DNA from: Rouxiella silvae
Lineage (GTDB): Bacteria; Pseudomonadota; Gammaproteobacteria; Enterobacterales; Enterobacteriaceae
Direction: 5' to 3'
Length of the DNA stretch: 64,000 bases
NCBI RefSeq assembly: GCF_002093625.1
Contig: NZ_MRWD01000012.1
Span: forward strand, 34,375-98,374
Shown: piece after piece, positions 21,813-32,149 of the stretch
Layout of the letters: every line of letters begins with the position of its first letter
Position numbering within the stretch: position 1 is the stretch's first letter
Translations under genes and position numbers: made by a program
Notes under the pieces: model-generated
Told to the model about the DNA's origin: nothing
The model's input: only the letters and a program-made list of their open reading frames with translations
Database searches by the model: none

Positions 21813-22117
21813 TTGATCTCAATTTGTTAATTATCGCACCTAATAGCCAATGCTCTCAGGTATTCCGTTTTCTATGCGTAAATATTACATGATGTTTTTA
21901 AGTGTTTCAGTGGCTTAATGCGAGGAAATTTCTTACGTTTAAGAAGTGCTTTAGTCTTTTGATAAAGAAAATTCTATTTTTAATAAATAGGTGTAATAAC
22001 GCAGCGAGAAATTAATAACGTATTCATTTTTTGACAATAGCTGACTTAAATCTTCCAGCACTTCAATCACAAGCCAGACTTTTCTTTGTAGAAACCCTGC
22101 GGACAACGGTTATAATC
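21813..22117. promoter_or_regulatory. chitinase/surE divergent intergenic region
   Basis: No credible gene. A/T-rich sequence next to the chitinase start should hold its promoter, but no boxes stand out. Towards surE there is a consensus -10 hexamer TATAAT at 22111-22116, immediately before a long hairpin. Upstream only weak -35 matches are found (for example TTGTAG at 22086-22091, spacer 19). Because truD is sealed off by a terminator, surE-pcm must have its own promoter in this interval. Confidence 0.5.
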
Positions 22118-22203
22118 AACCTCTGGTTAGACGGCGATGGGATTGCGTCGCAGCGCTATTGCGCAAACGTTGTGCAATTTAGTGATAACCAGAGGTTTTT
22201 TTT
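22118..22203 (+). ncRNA. structured leader or small RNA ending in an intrinsic terminator, upstream of surE
   Basis: A perfect 12-bp outer stem (22118-22129 AACCTCTGGTTA with 22186-22197 TAACCAGAGGTT) encloses 56 nt and runs into eight T residues (22196-22203). Inside are a second hairpin of 9 pairs (ATTGCGCAA 22158-22166 with TTGTGCAAT 22170-22178, one G-U) and a possible short one (GCGA 22134-22137 with TCGC 22148-22151). The T-run ends 21 bp before the surE ATG. It could be an attenuator in the surE leader or a separate sRNA. I do not recognise a known RNA family. Confidence 0.5.
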
Positions 22204-22224
22204 GCAATCTACAGAGAACAAAGC

Positions 22225-23001
22225 ATGACATCTTTGATACGGATATTGTTGAGTAATGATGATGGCGTTTCGGCTCCCGGCATCCAGGCGCTGGCTTCAG
22301 CGCTTCGAGAATTTGCCGATGTTAAGCTGGTGGCGCCTGACAGAAATCGCAGCGGCGCTTCAAACTCCCTGACGCTGGACTCACCTTTACGTATTCAAAC
22401 CTATCCCAACGGCGATACGGCGGTCATTAACGGCACGCCCACCGACTGTGTTTATCTCGGGGTTAATACTCTGATGCGACCACGGCCTGATATCGTCGTT
22501 TCCGGCATCAACGCCGGGCCCAATCTGGGCGATGACGTTATTTATTCCGGCACCGTCGCGGCGGCGATGGAGGGGCGTCATTTGGGCTATCCTGCTCTTG
22601 CCGTTTCTCTCGATGGTTATCAACACTACGACACTGCGGCGGCAATTACCTGCCGTATTCTGCGTATGTTGGCGAAAGAACCGCTGCGCACGGGGCGAAT
22701 TCTCAACATTAACGTCCCGGATTTGCCTTTAAGTGAAATTAAAGGCATGCGGATAACACGCTGCGGTAGCCGCCATCCCGCAGAACAGGTATTTTGTCAG
22801 CAGGACCCGCGCGGTCAGGATATGTACTGGATTGGTCCACCCGGTGAAAAGTTTGACGTAGCACCGGACACTGACTTTGCCGCCGTCGCGCAGGGTTACG
22901 TTTCTATCACGCCTCTGCACGTCGATTTGACCTCCTATGCGGCGCAGGACATTGTCAGAACATGGTTAGCCAAAGCCGAGGTGAGCGGGAATGGTGATTA
23001 A
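22225..23001 (+). CDS. surE: 5'/3'-nucleotidase (survival protein) SurE
   Basis: Metal-dependent nucleoside monophosphatase and exopolyphosphatase of stationary-phase survival. It has 258 residues (E. coli 253). The active-site motif [14 protein letters not shown] is near the start, and [25 protein letters not shown] follows. The ATG at 22225 adds five residues (MTSLI) before the usual [14 protein letters not shown] start; a TTG at 22234 is a possible alternative. The end overlaps pcm by 11 bp. It is separated from truD by the chitinase insertion. Confidence 0.96.
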   Translation: MTSLIRILLSNDDGVSAPGIQALASALREFADVKLVAPDRNRSGASNSLTLDSPLRIQTYPNGDTAVINGTPTDCVYLGVNTLMRPRPDIVVSGINAGPNLGDDVIYSGTVAAAMEGRHLGYPALAVSLDGYQHYDTAAAITCRILRMLAKEPLRTGRILNINVPDLPLSEIKGMRITRCGSRHPAEQVFCQQDPRGQDMYWIGPPGEKFDVAPDTDFAAVAQGYVSITPLHVDLTSYAAQDIVRTWLAKAEVSGNGD

Positions 23002-23617
23002 GCCGATGTACAACTTGCTCGAACAGCTGCGAAAACAGGGCATCTCGGATGAGAAGTTGCTGCACGCGATGGAAACCGTGCCTCGAGAGCGCTTTGTCGA
23101 CGAGGCCTTTCAGCACAAAGCTTATGAGAACACGGCCTTGCCTATTGGTCTGGGGCAAACTATTTCCCAGCCTTATACCGTTGCCCGCATGACCGAACTC
23201 CTTCGCCTTACTCCACAGTCAAAAGTGCTCGAAATAGGCACAGGTTCGGGTTATCAAACTGCTATTTTGGCGCATCTTGTGGAGCACGTTTTCTCGGTTG
23301 AAAGAATTAAAGGGCTTCAGTGGCAGGCAAAACGTCGCCTGAAGCAGCTCGATCTGCACAATATTTCAACTCGCCACGGTGATGGTTGGGAAGGGTGGCC
23401 ATCGCGTGGCCCTTTTGACGCGATTATTGTTACTGCTGCGCCTCCCGAAATTCCTCAGGACCTACTGGCCCAGCTCGCAGAAGGCGGGATTATGGTTTTG
23501 CCGGTCGGTGAACAAAATCAGACTTTGCAACGTATTCAGCGACGTGCAAATGACTTTACTATTGAAACTATCGAAGCCGTTCGTTTTGTTCCTTTAGTCA
23601 AAGGTGAGCTAGCCTAA
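22991..23617 (+). CDS. pcm: protein-L-isoaspartate O-methyltransferase Pcm
   Basis: SAM-dependent repair of isoaspartyl residues in aged proteins. It has 208 residues, the E. coli length. The SAM-binding glycine motif [15 protein letters not shown] is intact, preceded by [19 protein letters not shown] and followed by [12 protein letters not shown]. The start overlaps the end of surE, so the two are translationally coupled. Confidence 0.97.
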   Translation: MVIKPMYNLLEQLRKQGISDEKLLHAMETVPRERFVDEAFQHKAYENTALPIGLGQTISQPYTVARMTELLRLTPQSKVLEIGTGSGYQTAILAHLVEHVFSVERIKGLQWQAKRRLKQLDLHNISTRHGDGWEGWPSRGPFDAIIVTAAPPEIPQDLLAQLAEGGIMVLPVGEQNQTLQRIQRRANDFTIETIEAVRFVPLVKGELA

Positions 23618-23874
23618 AGGCTGTTTTTCAACCTGTCGGCGACTAAGCCCTTAAAATTTAAATACAACTGTTTTATGGTGATAAAGTCGCGTTGTTGATA
23701 GCATTCACTACAGTTTTTTATTACCACAGTTTTTTTAACTATCGCCATCAGGTTAAGTTGCACTTAACCAGGATGATAAAGGCATGCCTTACGTTGCCAT
23801 AAGGTTCCTGACGGAGCCAGGCTGCGTATGGCTTAGGCCGCGATAGATTCTGATATTGCCGTCATGGGGGAGTT
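23618..23874 (+). promoter_or_regulatory. pcm-nlpD intergenic region
   Basis: 257 bp, longer than in E. coli, A/T-rich in its first half, with no credible gene and no strong terminator. It probably holds the nlpD promoter; no boxes are convincing. A ribosome site (GGGGGAG) precedes the nlpD ATG at 23875. Confidence 0.4.
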
Positions 23875-24903
23875 ATGAGCACAGGAAGCCCAATTAAAAC
23901 CTTTAGCCGCATTGCGGTATGTACATTTGTTGGCGCCTGGCTCGCGGGATGTTCCAATAATGCCTCGACATCTGCGCCAATTAGCAGCGTAAACGGCGGT
24001 GGAGGCATGCTTCGCAGCAATCCTGGGGTTCAGACTACTCCGAATTCTGTTGATAACGCGCCAATGATTAACTCCCAGGGACACATCGTTTATAACCGCA
24101 GTTATAACAGTATTCCTAAAGGCAGTTATAACGGCAGCACCTACACAGTGAAGCGCGGCGATACCCTGTTTTATATTGCCTGGATAACGGGTAACGACTT
24201 CCGAGACTTGGCGGCGCGCAATAATATTGCGGAACCTTACGGGCTTGAAGTTGGCCAAAAGATTCAAATCAATAATGTTTCTTCTGCGGCCAGTACCGGT
24301 GGCATGTTGGCTGCTACCGATGCCACGAATGGCGGTGTTCCGAAAGCGCCTTCAAGTGGAATGATGCAGGGTACAGTGGTTGCATCTCAACCAACTACCA
24401 CGTATTCTGAATCTTCGAGTAAACAGAATGTAGGTAAGATGTTGCCTACAGCAGGCGTTGTCGCTACGACGACGGCACCTGTTACCGCACCGACTACTCC
24501 CGTTGAAAGTACTACAAACAATGGCGGTCCAGTTTCCTCTTGGAGATGGCCGACCGACGGGAAGATCATCGATAACTTTTCTGCCTCCGAGGGAGGGAAT
24601 AAAGGGATTGATATCGCCGGTTCACGTGGACAGGCTGTGTTAGCAACCGCCAGTGGGCGAGTGGTTTACGCAGGTAATGCGCTACGTGGTTACGGTAATC
24701 TAATCATCATCAAACATAATGATGATTACCTGAGCGCCTATGCACACAATGATTCAATGCTGGTCCGGGAACAACAAGAAGTGCAGGCGGGTCAAAAAAT
24801 AGCGACTATGGGCAGCACCGGAACCAGCTCAGTAAGATTACATTTTGAAATTCGTTACAAGGGGAAATCCGTAAACCCGCTGCGTTATCTTCCGCAGCGA
24901 TAA
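23875..24903 (+). CDS. nlpD: murein hydrolase activator NlpD
   Basis: Outer-membrane lipoprotein that activates amidase AmiC at the septum. It has 342 residues. The lipobox is LAGC. A LysM domain ([14 protein letters not shown] to VGQKIQI, about 84-128) is followed by a Thr/Ser/Pro-rich linker and a LytM (M23) domain to the end. The LytM domain is of the inactive kind: the first metal motif reads NKGIDIA instead of HxxxD, and LHFEIR replaces HxH, as in E. coli NlpD. In E. coli the main rpoS promoter lies inside nlpD; the same is likely here. Confidence 0.95.
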   Translation: MSTGSPIKTFSRIAVCTFVGAWLAGCSNNASTSAPISSVNGGGGMLRSNPGVQTTPNSVDNAPMINSQGHIVYNRSYNSIPKGSYNGSTYTVKRGDTLFYIAWITGNDFRDLAARNNIAEPYGLEVGQKIQINNVSSAASTGGMLAATDATNGGVPKAPSSGMMQGTVVASQPTTTYSESSSKQNVGKMLPTAGVVATTTAPVTAPTTPVESTTNNGGPVSSWRWPTDGKIIDNFSASEGGNKGIDIAGSRGQAVLATASGRVVYAGNALRGYGNLIIIKHNDDYLSAYAHNDSMLVREQQEVQAGQKIATMGSTGTSSVRLHFEIRYKGKSVNPLRYLPQR

Positions 24904-24955
24904 GCCGGGCAGAGTTACGATTCTGCCCTTGGACCACGGGTAGGAGCAGCAGCTT

Positions 24956-25954
24956 ATGAGTCAGAATACGCTGAAAGTTAACGAGTTACATGATGATGTA
25001 GATTTCGACGAGAACAGCGCTGAAGCCTTTGACGAAGAGAAACTAACCGTCGAGGAGTCTGTTGATACTGACGCTTCTGAAGCAGAAGAAGAGTTATTGT
25101 CTCAGGCTGTAAGCCAAAGAGTGCTGGATGCAACTCAACTGTACCTTGGTGAAATTGGTTACTCTCCTCTGCTTACCGCAGAAGAAGAGGTTTATTTTGC
25201 ACGACGTGCGCTGCGTGGTGATGTTCCATCGCGCCGACGTATGATCGAAAGTAACCTTCGTTTGGTGGTCAAAATTGCCCGCCGCTATAGCAACCGCGGC
25301 CTCGCACTGCTGGATCTTATTGAAGAGGGTAACCTTGGTCTGATCCGTGCAGTGGAAAAATTTGACCCCGAGCGCGGTTTTAGATTTTCCACTTATGCAA
25401 CCTGGTGGATCCGTCAGACGATTGAACGGGCGATAATGAATCAAACCCGTACCATTCGTTTGCCTATTCACATCGTTAAAGAACTTAACGTTTATCTGCG
25501 TACCGCACGCGAATTGGCTCACAAACTCGATCACGAGCCAAGTGCTGAAGAGATTGCTGAACAGCTCGATAAGCCGGTCCACGACGTAAGTCGTATGTTG
25601 CGCCTGAACGAGCGTATTACTTCTGTTGATACCCCGTTGGGTGGCGATTCGGAGAAAGCGCTGTTAGACATTCTGGCCGATGAGAAAGAAAACGGTCCGG
25701 AAGACACCACGCAAGACGATGATATGAAACAAAGCATCGTTAAATGGTTGTTCGAGCTGAATGCTAAGCAGCGTGAAGTGTTGGCGCGTCGTTTTGGCCT
25801 GTTGGGCTATGAAGCGGCAACTCTCGAAGATGTGGGTCGTGAGATCGGTCTTACGCGTGAGCGCGTTCGCCAAATTCAGGTTGAAGGTCTGCGTCGCCTG
25901 CGTGAAATTCTGCAGGGACAAGGTCTGAGCATTGAAGCATTGTTCCGCGAATAG
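24956..25954 (+). CDS. rpoS: RNA polymerase sigma factor RpoS (sigma-38)
   Basis: Master regulator of stationary phase and the general stress response. It has 332 residues (E. coli 330). An acidic N-terminal region (1-50) is followed by sigma region 1.2 ([20 protein letters not shown]), region 2 ([39 protein letters not shown] with [15 protein letters not shown]), region 3, and region 4 with the helix-turn-helix [18 protein letters not shown]. The region around the RssB-recognition lysine ([15 protein letters not shown]) is present. It is intact, with no premature stop of the kind seen in laboratory strains. It ends in a strong terminator and converges on mutS. Confidence 0.98.
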   Translation: MSQNTLKVNELHDDVDFDENSAEAFDEEKLTVEESVDTDASEAEEELLSQAVSQRVLDATQLYLGEIGYSPLLTAEEEVYFARRALRGDVPSRRRMIESNLRLVVKIARRYSNRGLALLDLIEEGNLGLIRAVEKFDPERGFRFSTYATWWIRQTIERAIMNQTRTIRLPIHIVKELNVYLRTARELAHKLDHEPSAEEIAEQLDKPVHDVSRMLRLNERITSVDTPLGGDSEKALLDILADEKENGPEDTTQDDDMKQSIVKWLFELNAKQREVLARRFGLLGYEAATLEDVGREIGLTRERVRQIQVEGLRRLREILQGQGLSIEALFRE

Positions 25955-26004
25955 TTTGTGTGTGAATAAAGCGCTTTATGTAAATTCTTTATGATTTAAC
26001 AAGT

Positions 26005-26035
26005 AAAAAGGTGGGCAATGGCCCACCTTTTTTTA
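26005..26035. terminator. terminator between rpoS and mutS
   Basis: Stem AAAAGGTGGGC / GCCCACCTTTT with a 4-base loop and a T7 tail. The A-rich left side lets it act on the convergent mutS as well. Confidence 0.9.
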
Positions 26036-26066
26036 TGGCTAAATTTCTTCGCAGAATTTTTACGAA

Positions 26067-28622
26067 CTAGACCAGAGACTTTAAACGATAGATCCATTCA
26101 AGCGCCTGGCGTGGCGACAGTGAATCGGCGTCCAGGGCCTCGAGCGCTTCTACTGCTGGAGAAACCTCTTCACTCAGCAACGGCAACTGTGGACCATCCA
26201 CCTTGCTGGCAGCCGCATGATTCGACAACGTTTCTAACTCTTTCAGCTTCTGACGTGCCCGTTTAATGACTTCACGCGGCACACCTGCCAGCGCCGCGAC
26301 GGCCAACCCATAGCTCTTGTTCGCGGCCCCTTCCTGAACGCTGTGCATAAAGGCGATAGTATCGCCGTGCTCTATGGCATCAAGGTGAACGTTTACCGCG
26401 CCTTCCATTTTCTCGGGCAGGGTGGTGAGTTCAAAGTAGTGGGTAGCAAACAGGGTCATGGCTTTAATACGGCTCGCCAGATTTTCAGCACAGGCCCATG
26501 CCAATGAAAGGCCGTCGTAGGTCGATGTTCCACGACCAATTTCATCCATTAACACCAGACTGTTTTCTGTTGCATTGTGCAGAATATTGGCGGTTTCGGT
26601 CATTTCAACCATAAAGGTGGAACGCCCCGAAGCTAGGTCGTCGGCCGCACCCACACGGGTGAAAATGCGGTCTATTGGACCCAGCGTGGCCTGGTCGGCA
26701 GGAACATAGCTGCCGATATGCGCCATCAGCGTAATCAGTGCAGCCTGACGCATGTAAGTACTTTTACCGCCCATATTTGGCCCAGTAATAATGAGCATTC
26801 TGCGCTGCGGCGACATAGCCAGCGGGTTAGAGATGAACGGCTCACTCAGCACCTGCTCGACGACTGGATGGCGGCCACCGATGATATTGATCCCCGGTTT
26901 TTCACTCAGCGTTGGGCAGCAATAATTGAGGGTATAAGCGCGCTCGGCCAGGTTATTCAGCACGTCGATTTCTGCCAGCGCGGCAGCACTTTGCTGCAGG
27001 GCCGAAAGGTGTGGCATCAGCAGGTCAAACAGCTCTTCATACAGCGCTTTTTCGAGCGACAACGCCTTCCCTTTTGAGGTAAGCACTTTGTCTTCGTACT
27101 CTTTCAGCTCTGGGATGATGTAGCGTTCGGCGTTTTTCAACGTTTGGCGACGCACGTAGTGGATGGGTGCTAGATGGCTCTGACCGCGGCTTATCTGGAT
27201 GTAATAACCATGAACGCCGTTAAAACCGACCTTTAGGGTATCGAGACCCAGTTTTTCACGTTCGCGGATCTCAAGCCGGTCGAGATAGTCCGTTGCACCG
27301 TCAGCCAAGGCGCGCCATTCGTCGAGCTCGGCGTTATAACCCGGTGCAATCACGCCGCCATCGCGCACTAATACCGGCGGCGCTTCAATAATAGCGTGCT
27401 CAAGCAGAGCGATCAGTTCATCAAACTCACCGGCCTTTTCAACCAGCGAGCGTATAGCCGGCACCTCGACGGATTGCAGCAGTGACCGAATTTCCGGCAG
27501 CTGTTGCAGCGCGTGGCGCATCCGCGCCAGGTCACGCGGACGGGCGCTGCGCAGGGCGAGGCGAGCAAGAATGCGCTCAAGATCGCCGACCTGACGCAGC
27601 ACCGGTTGCAGCTCGGCGGTTAAATCCTGCAGCGCACCTACTGCCTGTTGGCGACTGTTTAGAACGTTAATATCGCGGGTGGGCATGTGGATCCAGCGCT
27701 TGAGCATGCGGCTGCCCATGGGCGTGACGCTCTGATCGAGGATTGCCGCCAGCGTATTTTCGACGCCGCCGGAGAGGTTCTGCGTCAGCTCAAGGTTACG
27801 GCGGGTTGCCGCATCCATGATGATGCCGTCCTGCTGACGCTCCATTGTCACGCCACGAATGTGCGGCAGAGAGGTGCGCTGGGTATCTTTCACGTATTGC
27901 AACAGGCAGCCAGCCGCACGCAGCGCCTGCGTGGCCTGTTCAACGCCGAAACCGCTGAGGTCACGGGTGCCAAACTGTAGATTCAACTGCTGACGCGCCG
28001 TTTCAAGCTCAAACTCCCACATTGGCCTGCGACGTAACCCCCGGCGTTTATCAATAAGTGACATTGACTCGAAGCTTTCCGGATACAGCAACTCTGCCGG
28101 ATTGGTGCGCTGAATTTCAGCGGCCATGGTTTCGAGATCCGTCGGCTGCGCTACGCGGAAACGGCCGGAGCTGATATCCAGCGTGGCATAGCCAAAGCCT
28201 CGGCCGTCCTGCCAGATAGCCGCCAGTAAGTTGTCCTGACGTTCGCTGAGCAGTGCTTCATCACTGACCGTTCCCGGCGTGACGATGCGGACCACTTTGC
28301 GCTCTACCGGACCTTTGCTCAACGCCGGATCACCTATCTGTTCGCAGATAGCCACCGATTCACCGAGGTGTACCAGCTTGGCCAAATAGCCTTCAACTGC
28401 ATGGTAGGGCACGCCCGCCATCGGGATAGGTTCGCCGGCAGAGGCACCGCGCTTGGTCAGTGAGATGTCTAATAGCTGTGAGGCCTTCCTGGCGTCGTCG
28501 TAGAACAACTCATAAAAGTCGCCCATGCGATAGAACATCAGAATTTCAGGATTCTGTGCCTTAAGACGCAGATACTGCTGCATCATCGGGGTGTGGCCGT
28601 CTAAATTATCGCTATTACTCAT
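26067..28622 (-). CDS. mutS: DNA mismatch repair protein MutS
   Basis: Mismatch-recognition ATPase. It has 851 residues (E. coli 853). The mismatch-binding motif is near the N-terminus ([17 protein letters not shown], with the Phe-x-Glu pair), followed by the connector, lever and clamp domains and a C-terminal ATPase with Walker [14 protein letters not shown], Walker [17 protein letters not shown] and the [11 protein letters not shown] motif. It lies 112 bp from rpoS, convergent. The mutS-rpoS junction, often a site of insertions in enterobacteria, is empty here. Confidence 0.98.
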   Translation of the reverse strand: MSNSDNLDGHTPMMQQYLRLKAQNPEILMFYRMGDFYELFYDDARKASQLLDISLTKRGASAGEPIPMAGVPYHAVEGYLAKLVHLGESVAICEQIGDPALSKGPVERKVVRIVTPGTVSDEALLSERQDNLLAAIWQDGRGFGYATLDISSGRFRVAQPTDLETMAAEIQRTNPAELLYPESFESMSLIDKRRGLRRRPMWEFELETARQQLNLQFGTRDLSGFGVEQATQALRAAGCLLQYVKDTQRTSLPHIRGVTMERQQDGIIMDAATRRNLELTQNLSGGVENTLAAILDQSVTPMGSRMLKRWIHMPTRDINVLNSRQQAVGALQDLTAELQPVLRQVGDLERILARLALRSARPRDLARMRHALQQLPEIRSLLQSVEVPAIRSLVEKAGEFDELIALLEHAIIEAPPVLVRDGGVIAPGYNAELDEWRALADGATDYLDRLEIREREKLGLDTLKVGFNGVHGYYIQISRGQSHLAPIHYVRRQTLKNAERYIIPELKEYEDKVLTSKGKALSLEKALYEELFDLLMPHLSALQQSAAALAEIDVLNNLAERAYTLNYCCPTLSEKPGINIIGGRHPVVEQVLSEPFISNPLAMSPQRRMLIITGPNMGGKSTYMRQAALITLMAHIGSYVPADQATLGPIDRIFTRVGAADDLASGRSTFMVEMTETANILHNATENSLVLMDEIGRGTSTYDGLSLAWACAENLASRIKAMTLFATHYFELTTLPEKMEGAVNVHLDAIEHGDTIAFMHSVQEGAANKSYGLAVAALAGVPREVIKRARQKLKELETLSNHAAASKVDGPQLPLLSEEVSPAVEALEALDADSLSPRQALEWIYRLKSLV

Positions 28623-29017
28623 GCGCTTAGTTTCTTAGTTGTTTAAATTTAACGTTTTTATGATTTTCACTATAACCGGCAGACCTCGCGTCGGTGCGCA
28701 AATTAGGGCTCATAGGAAGATCATAAAAATCAATTTGTCTCGTGAATTCATAGAGCTAATGAAGTTACCGCCCCAAAAATTTTGTGCGGTTATAGTAGCC
28801 CAAGCGACAAGAAACTGACACCCGTAAACTGGAATGCATCTCGAAGAATTGCAAACTTAAAGGCAGCATCTCCTTCTTTGTTTGCTCGCGCTGGGCTGCA
28901 AGCATGCCGCTGAACGGCGAGAGTGCGCCGGTTGTCTGCGTAATATTCGTTTCTGCAGACGCTTTCCCTTCTTCCCCGAAAGTGAGTTAAAGACGCGGGA
29001 GAATCAGACCGAAGCCA
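28623..29017. other. intergenic region between mutS and the LysR-type gene
   Basis: 395 bp without a credible gene. The part next to mutS (A/T-rich, 28623-28800) should hold the mutS promoter. The remainder is the region after the lysR-type gene, where I see no clear terminator or repeat. Confidence 0.4.
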
Positions 29018-29953
29018 TTATTGTTGGCTAAAGAAGCTCATGTCCGTTGCCGGAGACTTTCTGTCTCTTATCTCATGCACCAATTCTATCAGCGCCTTTA
29101 AACCTGCGGGGACGTGGCGTCTGCCGGGGTAGTAAAGTCTTAGCCCTTCAAACGATGGGCACCACTGTTCAAGCACGCTGACCAGGCTGCCGTTTGCCAA
29201 ATCCTGTTCAATAAACCAGCTTGAAATAAAAGCCAGTCCGATACCGCTGCGTGCGGCCTGACGTATCACCCGCATTTCGTTAAGCACGATGCGTGGAGGA
29301 ACATTGACCGTAAACTTTTGCTGATGCCGCTCAAGCTCCCAGTGATAAATTCCGCCATGAGACATACGCATGCCGATTGCCTGATGATTAGGCAGGTCGT
29401 CTGGCGTTGCAGGTGTGCCGTGGGCGGCGAAATATTCCGGACTGCCCACGATCAGCATCCTTACCGGTGGCGTGACCGGCACCGCAATCATATCCTGGGG
29501 TACCGATTCTGCCAGCCGTATTCCGGCGTCATACCCCTCGGCGACAATATCAACCATGCGCGCCTCGGTCGTCAGATCAATACGCATTTGCGGATAACGA
29601 TGTAAATATTCCCGCAGCAGTGGCTCAAAAATTAACAGCGCGGACTCGGGTGGTGCGTTGATGCGCAGGGTACCAGTGGGTGTTTCGGGCTGCGTGCTTA
29701 TTTCTTCCGAGGCGCGTTGGATTTCGGCCAGTGCGGGTGCGATGCGCTCAACGTAGCGTCTGCCCGCGTCGGTGAGGGACACGCTACGAGTTGAACGGTT
29801 AAACAGTCTAACGTTAAGGCGTGCTTCGAGACCGGCGATGGCATTGCTGACCGCAGTGGCCGACATGCCGAGTTCTCGGGCGGCAGCGCGAAAGCTGCTG
29901 CGGCTGGCGACGGCAAGGGTGACTTCAAGTTCTGTGAGTCCGGTGCGATGCAT
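29018..29953 (-). CDS. LysR-type transcriptional regulator
   Basis: A 311-residue protein with an N-terminal winged helix-turn-helix (about 6-64; SFRAAARELGMSATAVSNAIAGLEARLNVRLFNRSTRSVSLTDAG) and a C-terminal periplasmic-binding-protein-like effector domain (about 92-300). It is divergent from an aldehyde dehydrogenase gene with a 123-bp shared region, the classic arrangement for a LysR-type regulator that controls its neighbour. The inducer is unknown. Neither gene is in the E. coli mutS-mltB interval, so this is an accessory pair. Confidence 0.9.
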   Translation of the reverse strand: MHRTGLTELEVTLAVASRSSFRAAARELGMSATAVSNAIAGLEARLNVRLFNRSTRSVSLTDAGRRYVERIAPALAEIQRASEEISTQPETPTGTLRINAPPESALLIFEPLLREYLHRYPQMRIDLTTEARMVDIVAEGYDAGIRLAESVPQDMIAVPVTPPVRMLIVGSPEYFAAHGTPATPDDLPNHQAIGMRMSHGGIYHWELERHQQKFTVNVPPRIVLNEMRVIRQAARSGIGLAFISSWFIEQDLANGSLVSVLEQWCPSFEGLRLYYPGRRHVPAGLKALIELVHEIRDRKSPATDMSFFSQQ

Positions 29954-30001
29954 AATAAAATTGTCCCGATTTTCGGTATACCCCGTACAGCATAACCCCG
30001 C

Positions 30002-30030
30002 TTATCAGAGCAGCCTAGCCTTCTTATACT
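30002..30030 (+). promoter_or_regulatory. predicted sigma-70 promoter of the aldehyde dehydrogenase gene
   Basis: TTATCA (30002-30007), a 17-bp spacer, then TATACT (30025-30030), 46 bp before the start codon. The LysR operator should overlap it, in the 29954-30076 region. I could not fix a clear T-N11-A palindrome. Confidence 0.5.
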
Positions 30031-30076
30031 CTCCCCATTGAAAGCGCGCTAACGTCGGCGTCGCGGGGAGAAAAAC

Positions 30077-31498
30077 ATGCAACTTATCGACAAAATCTAT
30101 ATTAACGGTGAATTCGTCACGCCTCACGGCACAGAGCTGTTCGAGCTGTTTAACCCGGCGACCGAAGAGGTGATTGGCACTGTTCGGCTTGCTGACGTTG
30201 AAGATACGCAGCGGGCGATCGCCGCGGCTAAAGCGGCTTTCCCCACCTGGTCGCGTACCACTAAAGCGCAGCGCATTACGGTGCTTAAACGTATGCATGC
30301 TGCCGTGGTGGCGTGTGAAGATGAGCTGCTGGAGGCCATTATCACTGAGTACGGCGCTCCGGCTGCGCGTTCACGATGGATGGCGAGCTATCCTGCGGAC
30401 GTTATTCTACAGGCCATGCAGACGCTCGAGTCCTTCGAGTTTGAAGAGCAGGTGGGAATTGCCAGGGTGATCCTTTCTCCTGTTGGGGTTACAGGCCTGA
30501 TTACACCGTGGAACAGCGATGCGGGATTCATCTGCAACAAGTTAGCGACTGCGCTGGCGGCAGGCTGTACGGCGGTGATCAAGCCGAGCGAGATGAGCGC
30601 CATCCAGACTCAAATCATCACAGAAGCCCTGCATAAAGCTGAGATCCCTGCTGGCGTGTTTAACATTGTTACCGGTCGTGGCGACGTCGTGGGTGCTGAG
30701 ATAAGCCGTCACCCTGACATTGCCAAGATTTCATTCACCGGCTCGACGGCGGTGGGCAAAGGCATCGTCGAAAGCAGCGCGGCCACGCTTAAGAGAGTGA
30801 CGCTGGAGCTGGGTGGCAAATCACCGACGATTATCCTCGATGATGCCGATGCCGCGAAAGTGATACCGATGGCGCTGATGGCTGGATTCATGAACAGCGG
30901 ACAGGCGTGCATCGCTGGCACGCGCATTCTCGTGCCGCAAAGCCGTCTGGCGGAGTTTGAGCAGGCTATTGGACAAGCAGTGGCCAACGTACAATCGGGT
31001 GACCCACGTGATCAGAAGACCGAAATTGGCCCTATGGTCAGCCGTAGGCAGTGGGAGCGGGTTCAGGGCTACATTCGTCTTGGACTGGAAGAAGGTGCCA
31101 GGCTGGTGGTTGGGGGGGAAGGGCGTCCACAGGGAATGGAAAAAGGCTGGTGCGTAAAGCCGACGGTATTTACTCAAGTTAACAACCAGATGCGCATTGC
31201 CCGCGAAGAAATTTTTGGTCCGGTGCTGGTTATTATTCCTTATCGCGATGAAGCCGAGGCAGTGAGTATTGCTAATGATACGGACTATGGCCTGAACGCG
31301 ATGGTGCTCAGCGGCGACCTACAGCGCGGTATTGACGTCGCGCAACAGATTGAAACAGGCCGTGTGTTGGTCAATACCTTGGCCCACGAACCTCATGCCC
31401 CGTTTGGTGGCGTTAAACAGTCTGGGCTGGGGCGTGAAATGGGCAAATGGGGGCTAATGGCCTATCTGGAGCCGAAAACATTGCTGGTAGGAGAGTAA
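30077..31498 (+). CDS. NAD(P)-dependent aldehyde dehydrogenase
   Basis: A 473-residue member of the aldehyde dehydrogenase superfamily, oxidising an aldehyde to the acid. The catalytic Cys278 is in NSGQACIAGTR, the general base Glu244 in LELGGKSP, the oxyanion Asn146 in TPWNSD, and the cofactor-fold motif is FTGSTAVGKGI. The C-terminal part (EEIFGPVL, NDTDYGLNA, PFGGVKQSGLGREMG) is complete. The substrate is not readable; nothing nearby encodes an alcohol dehydrogenase or transporter. It is probably regulated by the divergent LysR-type protein. Confidence 0.9.
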   Translation: MQLIDKIYINGEFVTPHGTELFELFNPATEEVIGTVRLADVEDTQRAIAAAKAAFPTWSRTTKAQRITVLKRMHAAVVACEDELLEAIITEYGAPAARSRWMASYPADVILQAMQTLESFEFEEQVGIARVILSPVGVTGLITPWNSDAGFICNKLATALAAGCTAVIKPSEMSAIQTQIITEALHKAEIPAGVFNIVTGRGDVVGAEISRHPDIAKISFTGSTAVGKGIVESSAATLKRVTLELGGKSPTIILDDADAAKVIPMALMAGFMNSGQACIAGTRILVPQSRLAEFEQAIGQAVANVQSGDPRDQKTEIGPMVSRRQWERVQGYIRLGLEEGARLVVGGEGRPQGMEKGWCVKPTVFTQVNNQMRIAREEIFGPVLVIIPYRDEAEAVSIANDTDYGLNAMVLSGDLQRGIDVAQQIETGRVLVNTLAHEPHAPFGGVKQSGLGREMGKWGLMAYLEPKTLLVGE

Positions 31499-31506
31499 AC
31501 ACAATG

Positions 31507-31537
31507 CACCCCGACATGATGTGGCGGGGTGTTTTTA
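31507..31537 (+). terminator. terminator after the aldehyde dehydrogenase gene
   Basis: Stem CACCCCG (31507-31513) with CGGGGTG (31525-31531), then TTTTT. Confidence 0.8.
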
Positions 31538-31633
31538 AACCTCATAAAAAGCTAAAATGTACACTGACAAAGATTAAGGTCTTTTATTTATCAGTGTTTT
31601 CATTATTTTCACACATCTTTTTAAGAGGTTAGC

Positions 31634-31975
31634 GTGCAACCATTACCACATTGTCCAAAATGCAGTTCCGAATTTACCTGGCAGGAAGGCGAGCAGCTGA
31701 ACTGCCCCGAGTGCGGACACGAATGGCCAGCGAGTGCTAACGCTACCGCAGAGGAGGAGGGGCTGGTAGTGCGCGACGCCAATGGGAATCTGCTTGCTGA
31801 CGGGGATTCCGTCACGGTGGTGAAAGACCTGAAGGTAAAAGGCAGCTCAACGCCTCTCAAAATTGGTACTAAAGTGAAAAGTATTCGCTTAGTTGAAGGT
31901 GACCATAACATCGACTGCAAAATTGACGGTTTTGGCCCGATGAAGCTGAAATCGGAGTTTGTTAAGAAAAACTAG
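31634..31975 (+). CDS. yjdM: zinc-ribbon protein YjdM (PhnA family)
   Basis: A 113-residue protein starting at GTG 31634. It has an N-terminal zinc ribbon (CPKC at about 7-10 and CPEC at about 24-27) and a C-terminal domain ending [15 protein letters not shown], almost identical to E. coli YjdM. The family name 'alkylphosphonate utilization protein PhnA' is historical; the role is unproven. In E. coli the gene is elsewhere (near phn), so its position here, between the aldehyde dehydrogenase gene and mltB, differs. Confidence 0.92.
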   Translation: MQPLPHCPKCSSEFTWQEGEQLNCPECGHEWPASANATAEEEGLVVRDANGNLLADGDSVTVVKDLKVKGSSTPLKIGTKVKSIRLVEGDHNIDCKIDGFGPMKLKSEFVKKN

Positions 31976-32149
31976 TCTTTTCCTGCCAAATACTCTGTCA
32001 GGTCGTGGTCCCTTTTTTCTCTACGCGGGCGGCTGGCGGAGTGTTTCTCTGCTATTTGGATAAATTCCTTTAAACTTTCCTGTTTGTTCGCGTTAAACAA
32101 TGCATTAACATGATGTTCTACTTTTCTTGTATCGCCATACGGATATCTG

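Noticed and set aside
22031..22228. A 65-codon open frame starting at TTG and ending in a stop that overlaps the surE ATG (ATGA)
   Set aside because: The TTG has no ribosome site, the frame passes through both arms of the hairpin, and the residues resemble no known leader peptide. Chance coding is more likely than a coupled leader peptide.
23875..24903. NlpD as a pseudogene-like peptidase because metal ligands are missing from its LytM domain
   Set aside because: The same loss is normal for NlpD, which activates AmiC without being a peptidase itself.
25955..26066. Possible insertion at the mutS-rpoS junction, a known variable site in enterobacteria
   Set aside because: Only 112 bp, holding the shared terminator; nothing is inserted.
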